Positions 1 through 10,280 of a DNA stretch of 33,543 nt are shown here, one piece after another. The DNA comes from JACKBJ01 sp964549495 (GTDB lineage: Bacteria; Chloroflexota; Anaerolineae; Epilineales; Epilineaceae). The translations under genes and the position numbers were made by a program. The notes below the pieces were generated by a model. It did not search any database. It was not told the DNA's origin and saw only the letters and a program-made list of their open reading frames with translations. The stretch is taken from assembly GCA_964549495.1 (NCBI GenBank), contig CAZJWJ010000056.1, positions 1 to 33,543 of the forward strand, in the 5' to 3' direction. Every line of letters begins with the position of its first letter. Position 1 is the stretch's first letter.

Positions 1-3579
<3,579 letters not shown>

Positions 3580-3682
3580 GGGGCGTGACCTCGTTGCGGC
3601 GGCATCGAATTGGGGGCCAACATCGAATGTCGATCATACCACGCGACGGCTGACGAGTTTCGATCCGAGAGGTGAAGCTCGC

Positions 3683-4261
3683 CTACAGGAACCAGAACAC
3701 ACCCCAGACGAAGAAAGCCAGGCCCACCCCCCCGATTCCAAGGCCGACCGCGAAGAGCCGTCGATGGCGCGTGATCACCGACATCCCGCAGAAGGAGATC
3801 GCCAGCGCGAAGAGGGTGACGGATGCTTCCAGGATCTCGTGATCCTCCACCGAAGCCTCGACGAATCGCTCCATGCTGGCGCGATCGTCCTCGATCGACT
3901 CGGCCTCGGCCAACAAGGATTCCACGCGGTCCACGAGGGCGGGATCGCTCTCGCCGTGGATCTGCTGCTGGAGCAGGATCCGATTGCTGAGCAGCTCGGC
4001 CTCGATCCGGTCGCCGCGGGCCGCCTGCATCTCCAGGATCTCGCGCGTGCGCTCGAGGATCGCCTCGTTGGCCGCGGCGCCGGCCAGCAGCGCGCCCAGC
4101 GCGGAGAAGAGCCCCATCACCAAGCTGGCGAAGGCCACCCAGTGGGTCCAAGGAGGCGCATCGCGCTCCGACCCGCCACCCGAGGTGCGGGCCTCGGCTT
4201 CCTCGATGGCCTCCTTGACCTGGTCGGCGATCCGCTCGGCCTGTTCTCTTGATTCGTGCAT
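3683..4261 (-). CDS. DUF4337-like membrane protein
   Basis: The product is 192 residues from the ATG at 4259-4261. The frame stays open further upstream, but the sequence beyond this ATG is arginine/serine-rich and looks non-coding. The N-terminus is charged, followed by a membrane helix (about residues 44-66). A long charged alpha-helical stretch (about 67-140, likely coiled coil, rich in E, R and Q) comes next, then two further membrane helices (about 145-163 and 170-191) ending FFVWGVFWFL. One N-terminal helix, a coiled coil and two C-terminal helices is the layout of DUF4337 proteins, whose function is unknown. It lies 103 bases downstream of the restriction gene start and 97 bases from the ATPase stop, on the same strand as both. 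Family assignment is by overall pattern only. Confidence 0.7.
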   Translation of the reverse strand: MHESREQAERIADQVKEAIEEAEARTSGGGSERDAPPWTHWVAFASLVMGLFSALGALLAGAAANEAILERTREILEMQAARGDRIEAELLSNRILLQQQIHGESDPALVDRVESLLAEAESIEDDRASMERFVEASVEDHEILEASVTLFALAISFCGMSVITRHRRLFAVGLGIGGVGLAFFVWGVFWFL

Positions 4262-4358
4262 CGGTCCCCCCCATGTTTGGACGGTCATCGATCCCGGATC
4301 ACGGTCGGGCCGGCTCCGCGATTTGGGTGTCGTTACTGCGTTGATGGCTTCGCTCGCA

Positions 4359-5756
4359 TCAGCCCGTGATCTGCCCCAGATCGAAGAGCCGCAGATCGTC
4401 ACGCCCGGCCGCGATGTCCTGGACCTGTGCGGTGAAGCCGCTGCGCGCGCAGAGGCCGAACCAGAGCCGACGCCCCCGCAGCCCCTTGACCCGCGCGGCC
4501 TTGGCTTCCAGTGCGCGCAGAATGTCCACGCCGACGGGATTCTTGCTCCATTTGCATTCCACGACCAGCGCCGATTCTTCATCCAGCGCGATGAGGTCGA
4601 TCTCTTCGGCCGCTCGCCACCAACCCCCGATGCGTTGCGGACGAAGAGCCAGATCGCCACGCAGGCCGGCCCGCCAGAGGAACTGCTCGCAGATCCGCTC
4701 GAAGACCGGGCCGGTGAACTCGTCCATCTGCGGTGCGATGCGCTCGCGCAATACCTCGCCGACCGCGCCGCGCTCCAAGCTGGTCCGGTTGGGGTGGACG
4801 AAGCGAAACCAGAAGCGGAAGAATGGATCCTTCAATCGATAGAGCCCGCGCCGGCTCTTGTGCGGCTGGGTCTCGGTCACCGGTACGACGCGTTCGACGA
4901 GGTCGATGTCCTGCAGCGTGCCGAGGTAGGACGAGAGCCCCTCGATCCCGGTGGCCTGCTTGATCCCGTTGATCCGGGTCCGCCCGGAGGCGATGGCTTC
5001 CAGGATGGCGAAGTAGTTTCGGGGCTCGCGCAGCTCCTGCTGCAACAGCAGCCGAACCTCGTCGAAGAGGAAGGTGCCACGAGTGAGGACCTGCCCTTCG
5101 ATGCTGGCCAGCAGGTCCTGCTGGCCGGCGATGATCCGGAGGTAGGCCGGCGTTCCGCCGAAGACCCCGTAGGCACGCACGCGGTCGGAAGGCGAGTAGC
5201 CCTCGAAGAAGCCCAGCGCATCGTGGAACTCGAGCGGCTCCAAGCGGAGCTGCGCGGTGCGCCGGCCGTAGAGCGGTGCCCGATACCCCAGCACGGTCTC
5301 CTCCATCATCCCGATGTAGGAGCCGCAGAGGATCAGCTTGAGCCGCCCATGCCGTAGCTCCGCATCCCAGAGCCGTTGGAGGATGGAGGCCAGGGGCGGG
5401 TGCGCAGAGACCAGGTAGGTGAACTCGTCGAGCACCAGCACCAGCGCTTCGTCTCGGGCATGCTCGGCCACCACCCGGAAGAGCTGCTCCCAGGACTCGT
5501 AGACCGCGCCTTCCGTAGCCGGTCCGAGCAGGCTGCTGTTGACGGCCCGCGACAGGCCGGCCCGTAGCACCGGCTCGGCATCGAGATCGGCCACGAAGAA
5601 GATGTGGCGCTTCCCCTGGCAGAATCGGGTCAGCAGCTCGGTCTTGCCGACCCGCCGGCGGCCGTAGAGCACGAAGAGCTCCGCCTCGTCGGAGGCGAAG
5701 CGTTCCTCGAGCAAGGTCAGCTCGCGTTCACGGTCCAGAAACACGGGTCGCTCCAT
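4359..5756 (-). CDS. AAA ATPase with C-terminal DUF234/nuclease-like domain
   Basis: This 465-residue protein starts MERPVFLDRE, the usual opening of the archaeal-type ATPase family. It has a Walker A motif (GRRRVGKT, residues 32-39), Walker B (VLVLDE, 106-111) and a sensor-1-like strand (LILCGS, 141-146). A winged-helix-like middle part follows (about 270-340). The C-terminal domain contains D387 and then E400-C-K402, the D...ExK pattern of PD-(D/E)xK folds as in DUF234. Such proteins are predicted NTP-dependent DNA-binding or nuclease proteins; their physiological role is not established. A longer open frame upstream (to 6440) is rejected because it overlaps a convincing plus-strand gene. 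A strong promoter sits just upstream and leaves almost no leader, with no Shine-Dalgarno site, so translation may be nearly leaderless. Confidence 0.85.
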   Translation of the reverse strand: MERPVFLDRERELTLLEERFASDEAELFVLYGRRRVGKTELLTRFCQGKRHIFFVADLDAEPVLRAGLSRAVNSSLLGPATEGAVYESWEQLFRVVAEHARDEALVLVLDEFTYLVSAHPPLASILQRLWDAELRHGRLKLILCGSYIGMMEETVLGYRAPLYGRRTAQLRLEPLEFHDALGFFEGYSPSDRVRAYGVFGGTPAYLRIIAGQQDLLASIEGQVLTRGTFLFDEVRLLLQQELREPRNYFAILEAIASGRTRINGIKQATGIEGLSSYLGTLQDIDLVERVVPVTETQPHKSRRGLYRLKDPFFRFWFRFVHPNRTSLERGAVGEVLRERIAPQMDEFTGPVFERICEQFLWRAGLRGDLALRPQRIGGWWRAAEEIDLIALDEESALVVECKWSKNPVGVDILRALEAKAARVKGLRGRRLWFGLCARSGFTAQVQDIAAGRDDLRLFDLGQITG

Positions 5757-5767
5757 AAGGATGGTGC

Positions 5768-5800
5768 GATTATGATAATCTGGATTTCCTTGCGTATCAA
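5768..5800 (-). promoter_or_regulatory. Sigma70-type promoter with overlapping 13-bp palindrome
   Basis: Reading the minus strand, TTGATA (5795-5800) and TATCAT (5772-5777) are separated by exactly 17 bases, each one mismatch from consensus. The predicted transcript would begin about 8-10 bases before the ATPase ATG at 5756. A perfect inverted repeat, GATTAT-G-ATAATC (5768-5780), covers the -10 element and is a plausible repressor operator. The AT content stands out from the GC-rich surroundings. The regulator is not identifiable. Confidence 0.6.
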
Positions 5801-5924
5801 CCGTGACGACCTTCGAACCTGATCTCGTGCCTTTGTACTGGCATCTGCTGGATCGACCCCCTATCCTGGGCTGGCTCGATCCCGCTCGCTCGACGCTACC
5901 GCTCCCACACAGGAGGACCGCCCC

Positions 5925-6377
5925 ATGCGCAACCGCTTCGGAGACGTCTTCGGCGCCGTCGTCGCCTACATCCTCTTGCTCTTTTACACCGTGCCCGTGC
6001 TGGCCCTGGCCTGGCGACTGCATGCCTGCGAAGGCTGCGAGGATGTCGGCTTCTCCGAGGGCACGACCTTCGTGGTCACCACCATCGGCGGTCTGGTCTC
6101 GGCCCTGGTGGTCAGCAAGCTGGCCATCACCAAGCCGGGCGAGAACCCGGCCATCGTGCGGGTGACCGAAGCCGGCGGCGAGGTCTGGGCTCGCGTCTCG
6201 ACCACCTTGGTACTGATCTATTTGATCGCCTGGGTGATCACCGGCGCGGCGGCGCTGGCTTTTGGCGTGATGCTGTATTCGGGCGCCAACGAGACCCTCA
6301 GCGACATCGGCACGACCTGGCTTGGCCTGGCGGTGGCGGCCGGCTACGTCTACTTTGGATTGGACCCGGCCAGCTGA
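5925..6377 (+). CDS. Four-helix integral membrane protein, unknown function
   Basis: The product is 150 residues with a strong AGGAGG ribosome site 8 bases before the ATG. Four hydrophobic segments are visible: about residues 10-32, 49-70, 95-118 and 125-145. A short cysteine pair (CEGC, about 35-38) lies between the first two, and a polar loop with KPGENPAIVRV lies between the second and third. The chain ends shortly after the last helix (FGLDPAS). I do not recognise the family. It is transcribed divergently from the ATPase and convergently with the ABC operon. The strong ribosome site and clean hydrophobic pattern make it a real gene, although a long minus-strand frame covers it. Confidence 0.75.
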   Translation: MRNRFGDVFGAVVAYILLLFYTVPVLALAWRLHACEGCEDVGFSEGTTFVVTTIGGLVSALVVSKLAITKPGENPAIVRVTEAGGEVWARVSTTLVLIYLIAWVITGAAALAFGVMLYSGANETLSDIGTTWLGLAVAAGYVYFGLDPAS

Positions 6378-6403
6378 TTCACGCGGGTCGCATCCATCAC
6401 CTC

Positions 6404-6435
6404 GAGCGCCGCACCGAGAATCCGGCGCGGCGCTC
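6404..6435. terminator. Hairpin between convergent genes
   Basis: A 9-bp inverted repeat, GAGCGCCGC (6404-6412) and GCGGCGCTC (6427-6435), lies between the stop codons of two convergent genes. It is nested inside a second 8-bp pair, GTCGCATC (6387-6394) and GATGCGAC (6457-6464). No T-tract follows, so this is a possible bidirectional terminator by position and symmetry only. Confidence 0.4.
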
Positions 6436-6476
6436 GTCAAGACGGGTCGGGCGGCTGATGCGACGAGGGCTCGGCC

Positions 6477-7373
6477 TCAATCCGAACCGTAGTCGACCTC
6501 CATGTGGCGCACCTTCCAGGCGGCCACCGCCAGCACGGCCAGGCTGAAGAGGCCCAGGCCGCCGACGGCCACCGGGACCGGGGCCGGCTCGGCCACCAGG
6601 CTGATCAGCGGGACCTCGACCGGCACCGGGCCCAGGGAGCCCAGGTAGTGGGTGACGCTGAGCTTCTTGAGGGCCGGCGGCAGGAAAGGGTGGATGCCCT
6701 CCCAGGCCAGGACGAAGGCCGTGGGCAGGATGGGGTTGCGGAAGAGCTGACCGACGGCCAGGAAGACCGCGCCGTAGCCCAGGCAGGCCAGCCAGGTGAT
6801 GCCCAGGTAGGTGGCCAGGATGCGCAGGCCCGGTCCCTCGAAGAGGTGCGGCGCCATCTGGTCGAATCCGGCCGGGATGTAGATCGTCAGCCAGCCCAGG
6901 AGCGTGGTGGCCGAGAAGAGCAGGCCGGCGGTCACCAGGCCGGCCAGGAACTTGCCCAGCACCAGGATCTCGCGGCGCAGCGGGGTCATGAACCAGTAAT
7001 GCAAGCTGCGGCTCATCACGTCGCCGCGGAAGAGCATCAGGAAGATGGCCGCGCAGCCGAAGAAGACGCAGAAGCGCAATACCAGCGTGTGGAAGACCTC
7101 GGCGTAGACCTGCAGGGCCTGGGCCACCGGCGCCGTCTCACCCGGATCGAAGTTGATGCGCACCAGGATGGCGGCCAGAAGCAGCAGCGTGACCGGCGCG
7201 GCGGCCAGGAGCAGGGCCGGCAGGATGCGCAGGCCGGTGAAGCGCTGGCGCAGCTCGAAGCGGAAGACCGCCCAGAGCTGGCGGCCGCGCAGGCGCCAGA
7301 TCGACTCGGCGGCCAGGGCCGGCATCCGCGGCTCGATCGAGTCCCCGCCGGCATTCGTCGGCTCAGCCAGCAT
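6477..7373 (-). CDS. ABC-2 type transporter permease (second of two)
   Basis: This is a 298-residue membrane protein with a soluble N-terminal stretch and six to seven hydrophobic segments. The first lies near ILPALLLAAAPVTLLLLAAI and the last just before the C-terminal KVRHMEVDYGSD. It is the membrane half of an ABC-2 exporter, paired with the ATPase whose gene overlaps its start. Two in-frame ATGs exist (7379 and 7373). A GGAGG at 7382-7386 is only 2 bases from the first but 8 from the second, so 7373 is preferred. It is the last gene of the six-gene operon that begins with the sigma factor. The substrate is unknown. Confidence 0.8.
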   Translation of the reverse strand: MLAEPTNAGGDSIEPRMPALAAESIWRLRGRQLWAVFRFELRQRFTGLRILPALLLAAAPVTLLLLAAILVRINFDPGETAPVAQALQVYAEVFHTLVLRFCVFFGCAAIFLMLFRGDVMSRSLHYWFMTPLRREILVLGKFLAGLVTAGLLFSATTLLGWLTIYIPAGFDQMAPHLFEGPGLRILATYLGITWLACLGYGAVFLAVGQLFRNPILPTAFVLAWEGIHPFLPPALKKLSVTHYLGSLGPVPVEVPLISLVAEPAPVPVAVGGLGLFSLAVLAVAAWKVRHMEVDYGSD

Positions 7374-8361
7374 CGCCATCGCCTCCGATCAGGTATTGGT
7401 AGACCGCGTGCACGTCGTCGTCCAGGGGTGTCACCGTCTCCAGATCCAGCCCCTCCTCGACCACGATGCGGCCCAGCAGGGCGTAGAAGCCGTCGGCGTC
7501 GCGGGTGCGCAGGTGCAAGCCGCCGCCGTCCTCGTGCATCTGCACCTCGACCACGTGGTCCAGCGTCACCAAGCGGGCCGCCAGCGTGCCGGGCTCGGCG
7601 CAGCGCAGCATCACCTGCATGGGCTGCTTGACCTGGCCGCGCATGCCGCGCACGTCGCCCTCGGCCACCACGTAGCCCTGGTTCATGAGCAGCACGCGTT
7701 CGGCCAGCATGTCGACCTCGTGCAGGATATGGCTGGAGATGAGCAGGTGACGTCCGCCCTCGCCCCAGTCGCGGAAGAGCGCGATCACCTCGGCGCGGGC
7801 CATCGGGTCCAGGCCGTTGAGCGGCTCGTCGAGCACCAGCACCCGCGGCTCGTGGGCGATGGCCTGGGCCAACTTGATGCGCTGGCGCATGCCCTTGGAG
7901 TAGCCGGCCACCTTGCGCTCGGCCGCCTCGGTCAGGCCCACCCGCTCGATGGCCTGCCAGGCCAGGCGGTCGGCCTCGGCGCCGGCCCAGCCGGCCGCCC
8001 GCAGGAAGCCGGCCACGAAGCGCAGCCCCGTGCTGCCCGGCGGGAAGGCATCGTGCTGCGTGCAGTAGCCCACCAGCCGGCCCAGGCGCTCCGGGTCGTC
8101 CGGCGCGATGCCCAAGACCGAGATGCGGCCCACCGTGGGCTGGAGGAGGCCGCACATCAGGTTCATCAGCGTGCTCTTGCCCGAGCCGTTGGGCCCGACC
8201 AGGCTGGTGATGCCCGGCGGGATCTCCAGCGAGACCCGGTTGACGCCCAGGACCTCGCCGTAGAACTTGGAGATGTCGGAGAAGACGATCAAGTCGCTCG
8301 GATCCTCCGATGTCGACGCGATCGTGGAGTTCGTGGAAGGGGCATCGTTGGCCGGGCTCAT
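7363..8361 (-). CDS. ABC transporter ATP-binding protein (second of two)
   Basis: The product is 332 residues. It has Walker A GPNGSGKST, an ABC signature in the form YSKGMRQR, Walker B VLVLDEP followed by LNGLDP, and an H-loop in SSHIL. A C-terminal domain of about 90 residues follows, as in ABC-2 exporter ATPases of the CcmA/NatA group. The start codon overlaps the stop of the preceding permease in an ATGA (8358-8361), with GAGGTG just upstream, so translation is coupled. A longer open frame upstream is discarded because it runs antiparallel to nothing sensible and covers the permease gene. It probably energises the permease at 6477-7373. Confidence 0.9.
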   Translation of the reverse strand: MSPANDAPSTNSTIASTSEDPSDLIVFSDISKFYGEVLGVNRVSLEIPPGITSLVGPNGSGKSTLMNLMCGLLQPTVGRISVLGIAPDDPERLGRLVGYCTQHDAFPPGSTGLRFVAGFLRAAGWAGAEADRLAWQAIERVGLTEAAERKVAGYSKGMRQRIKLAQAIAHEPRVLVLDEPLNGLDPMARAEVIALFRDWGEGGRHLLISSHILHEVDMLAERVLLMNQGYVVAEGDVRGMRGQVKQPMQVMLRCAEPGTLAARLVTLDHVVEVQMHEDGGGLHLRTRDADGFYALLGRIVVEEGLDLETVTPLDDDVHAVYQYLIGGDGDAG

Positions 8362-9248
8362 CGCACCACCTCGAAGGCCTTGATCTTGAAGCCCAGGAGC
8401 AAGAGACAGGCCCCGCAGAGGGCGGCCAGGCTCAGCCAGGCGCCCGCCACCGGCACCGCGGGCAGGTCGATGTAGGCCCAGTCGCCGACCGCCGGGCCGA
8501 AGAGGCCGGCCCGGGTGATGGTCAGGATGTCGCTGGGGCTGAAGAGGGCTGCCCAGTCTCGATCGAGGTCCAGGATCTCGTTGACCGCGCGGCTGAAGCC
8601 GGCCGGCACCGTCAGCATGCCCAACAGCAAGAGCTGCGCCACCGGCCGCCAGCGTACCCAGGCCGAGAGGGCCAGCGAGAGGCTGGTGAGGATGAGGATC
8701 CAGACCCAGGAGGAGAGGAAGATCGTAGCGGCGATGCGCAGGTTGTCGCCGGCCCAGCCGGCCCCTTCCAGGGAGGCTTGCAGGCTCCAGAGCAAGAGGC
8801 CCGGGACCCAGGTGACCACCGAGAGCAGGCCGGCCAAGGCGGCGGCCTTGCCCAGCACGTAGCCGCGCCGCGAGAGCGGACGGGCCAGGTAGAGCGGCAG
8901 GGCGCCGGCCGATAGGTCGCGGGTGACCAGGCGCGGACCGACCAGCAGGGTCAGCCATAGCGCGGCCCACTGGGCCGGCACCAAGACGCCGCCCAGGAAG
9001 AAGGCGCCGTTGATCTCCAGGATGTCGTCCGCATCGATCTGCAAGAGCTGCAGCGCGCTGGCGTTGTGCCGCAGGTAGATCAGGAGGCCCGCGATGACCG
9101 GCAGGGTCAGGGCCACCACCATCGAGGCCAAGAAGATCCGCGAGCCCCATTGGTCGGCCAGGGCGTAGCGGGCCACGACCAGCCAACGCCGGCCGGCCGG
9201 GGTCCGCCGGCCCTCGAAGGGTCGGTAGCGCCGTTCATGCACCGCCAT
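8358..9248 (-). CDS. ABC-2 type transporter permease (first of two)
   Basis: This 296-residue protein starts MAVHERRYRPFEG. The motif YRPFEGRRTP followed by an RYAL-like stretch is recurrent in a family of ABC-2 permeases found in tandem ATPase/permease cassettes. It has six or more hydrophobic segments and an intracellular PLYLARPLSRRGYVLGK segment, typical of the conserved cytoplasmic region that contacts the ATPase. The start at 9248 has AGGAG about 8 bases upstream and overlaps the end of the preceding ATPase gene by 14 bases. The function is export or membrane remodelling of an unknown substrate. Confidence 0.85.
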   Translation of the reverse strand: MAVHERRYRPFEGRRTPAGRRWLVVARYALADQWGSRIFLASMVVALTLPVIAGLLIYLRHNASALQLLQIDADDILEINGAFFLGGVLVPAQWAALWLTLLVGPRLVTRDLSAGALPLYLARPLSRRGYVLGKAAALAGLLSVVTWVPGLLLWSLQASLEGAGWAGDNLRIAATIFLSSWVWILILTSLSLALSAWVRWRPVAQLLLLGMLTVPAGFSRAVNEILDLDRDWAALFSPSDILTITRAGLFGPAVGDWAYIDLPAVPVAGAWLSLAALCGACLLLLGFKIKAFEVVR

Positions 9249-10239
9249 CGGCCAGCTCCTCGATGCGCTCGGCCTCCATGGCCGCCAGGAAGATGTCCTC
9301 GAGGGAATCGCGCTTGTAGGATAGGCGCCGGATCTGCACCGCATGCTCCTCGGCCAGCGCGTAGAGCTGCCGCACCTCGACGCCCTCGGGCAGCACCATC
9401 TTCAGCCGCCGCGGGCCGTGCAGCGCCAGCTCGCCGCCCAGGCCCTCCAGCGCGCCGGCGAAGCCCTCCAGCTCGCCGCGCAGCTCCAGATCCAAGAAGC
9501 GCCGATGGTCCTTGCGCTCGGCCTCCAGATCGCAATGCACCGCGATGCGCCCCTCCTTGAGCACCAGCACCTCCTGGCAGCATTGCTCGACGTCGCGCAA
9601 GAGGTGGCTGGAGAGGATGATCTGGGCCAGGCCGGAGTCGGCGATCTCGCGGATCAGCTCGATCATCCGCTGGCGGGCGCGGGGGTCCAGGCCGTTGGTC
9701 GGCTCGTCCAGGAAGATCAGCCGCGGCCCGTGGACCAGGGCCTGGGCCAGCTTGACCTTCTGCTTCATGCCCAGGCTGAAGGTCTGCAGCTCGCGGTAGC
9801 GCGCCTCGCCCAAGCCGACGTAGTAGAGCGTCTCGTGGGCCCGCTCGAGGGCGACGTCGGCCGGCAGGCCCGAGAGCTCGGCCATCAGGCGCACGAAGCG
9901 CACCGCCGTCATGCCCGGGATGTGCGCGTCGCGCTCGGGCATGTAGCCGATGGCCTCGCGCAGGTGCGCGCCCTGCTGGCCGATGTCGCGGCCCAAGACG
10001 CGGGCCGAACCGGCGCTGGGCGCGTGGAAGCCCAGCAGGGTGTGGATCAGGGTGGTCTTGCCGGCCCCGTTGGGCCCCAACAGCCCGATGGCCCGGCCCG
10101 AGAGCGAGGCGTCGAGCGAGCGGAGGATGGGCCGGCCCCCGAGTTCGACGCAGAGCCCGTCGAGCTCGATGACGGGCTCTGCGTCGATTCGGGGATCGTC
10201 GATGGCAGTGATGTCGAGATCCTCTTGCGTGTCGTGCAT
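9235..10239 (-). CDS. ABC transporter ATP-binding protein (first of two)
   Basis: The product is 334 residues. It has Walker A GPNGAGKTT, signature FSLGMKQK, Walker B LIFLDEP followed by TNGLDP, and H-loop SSHLL. An N-terminal extension of about 25 acidic residues and a C-terminal domain of about 90 residues flank the nucleotide-binding domain. The ATG at 10237-10239 lies 41 bases after the FecR-domain gene and lacks a clear Shine-Dalgarno site, so the start is the least certain in this operon. It pairs with the permease at 8358-9248. Having two complete ATPase/permease pairs back to back suggests either two exporters or one heteromeric complex. Confidence 0.9.
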   Translation of the reverse strand: MHDTQEDLDITAIDDPRIDAEPVIELDGLCVELGGRPILRSLDASLSGRAIGLLGPNGAGKTTLIHTLLGFHAPSAGSARVLGRDIGQQGAHLREAIGYMPERDAHIPGMTAVRFVRLMAELSGLPADVALERAHETLYYVGLGEARYRELQTFSLGMKQKVKLAQALVHGPRLIFLDEPTNGLDPRARQRMIELIREIADSGLAQIILSSHLLRDVEQCCQEVLVLKEGRIAVHCDLEAERKDHRRFLDLELRGELEGFAGALEGLGGELALHGPRRLKMVLPEGVEVRQLYALAEEHAVQIRRLSYKRDSLEDIFLAAMEAERIEELADGGA

Positions 10240-10280
10240 CGGGTCGGCCCGCCCGATGGCTGGCCGGTCTCGGATGGTGA

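Noticed and set aside
5768..5780. A Fur box
   Set aside because: The palindrome shares ATAATC/GATTAT elements with Fur hexamers but is only 13 bases long and the neighbouring genes have no iron link.
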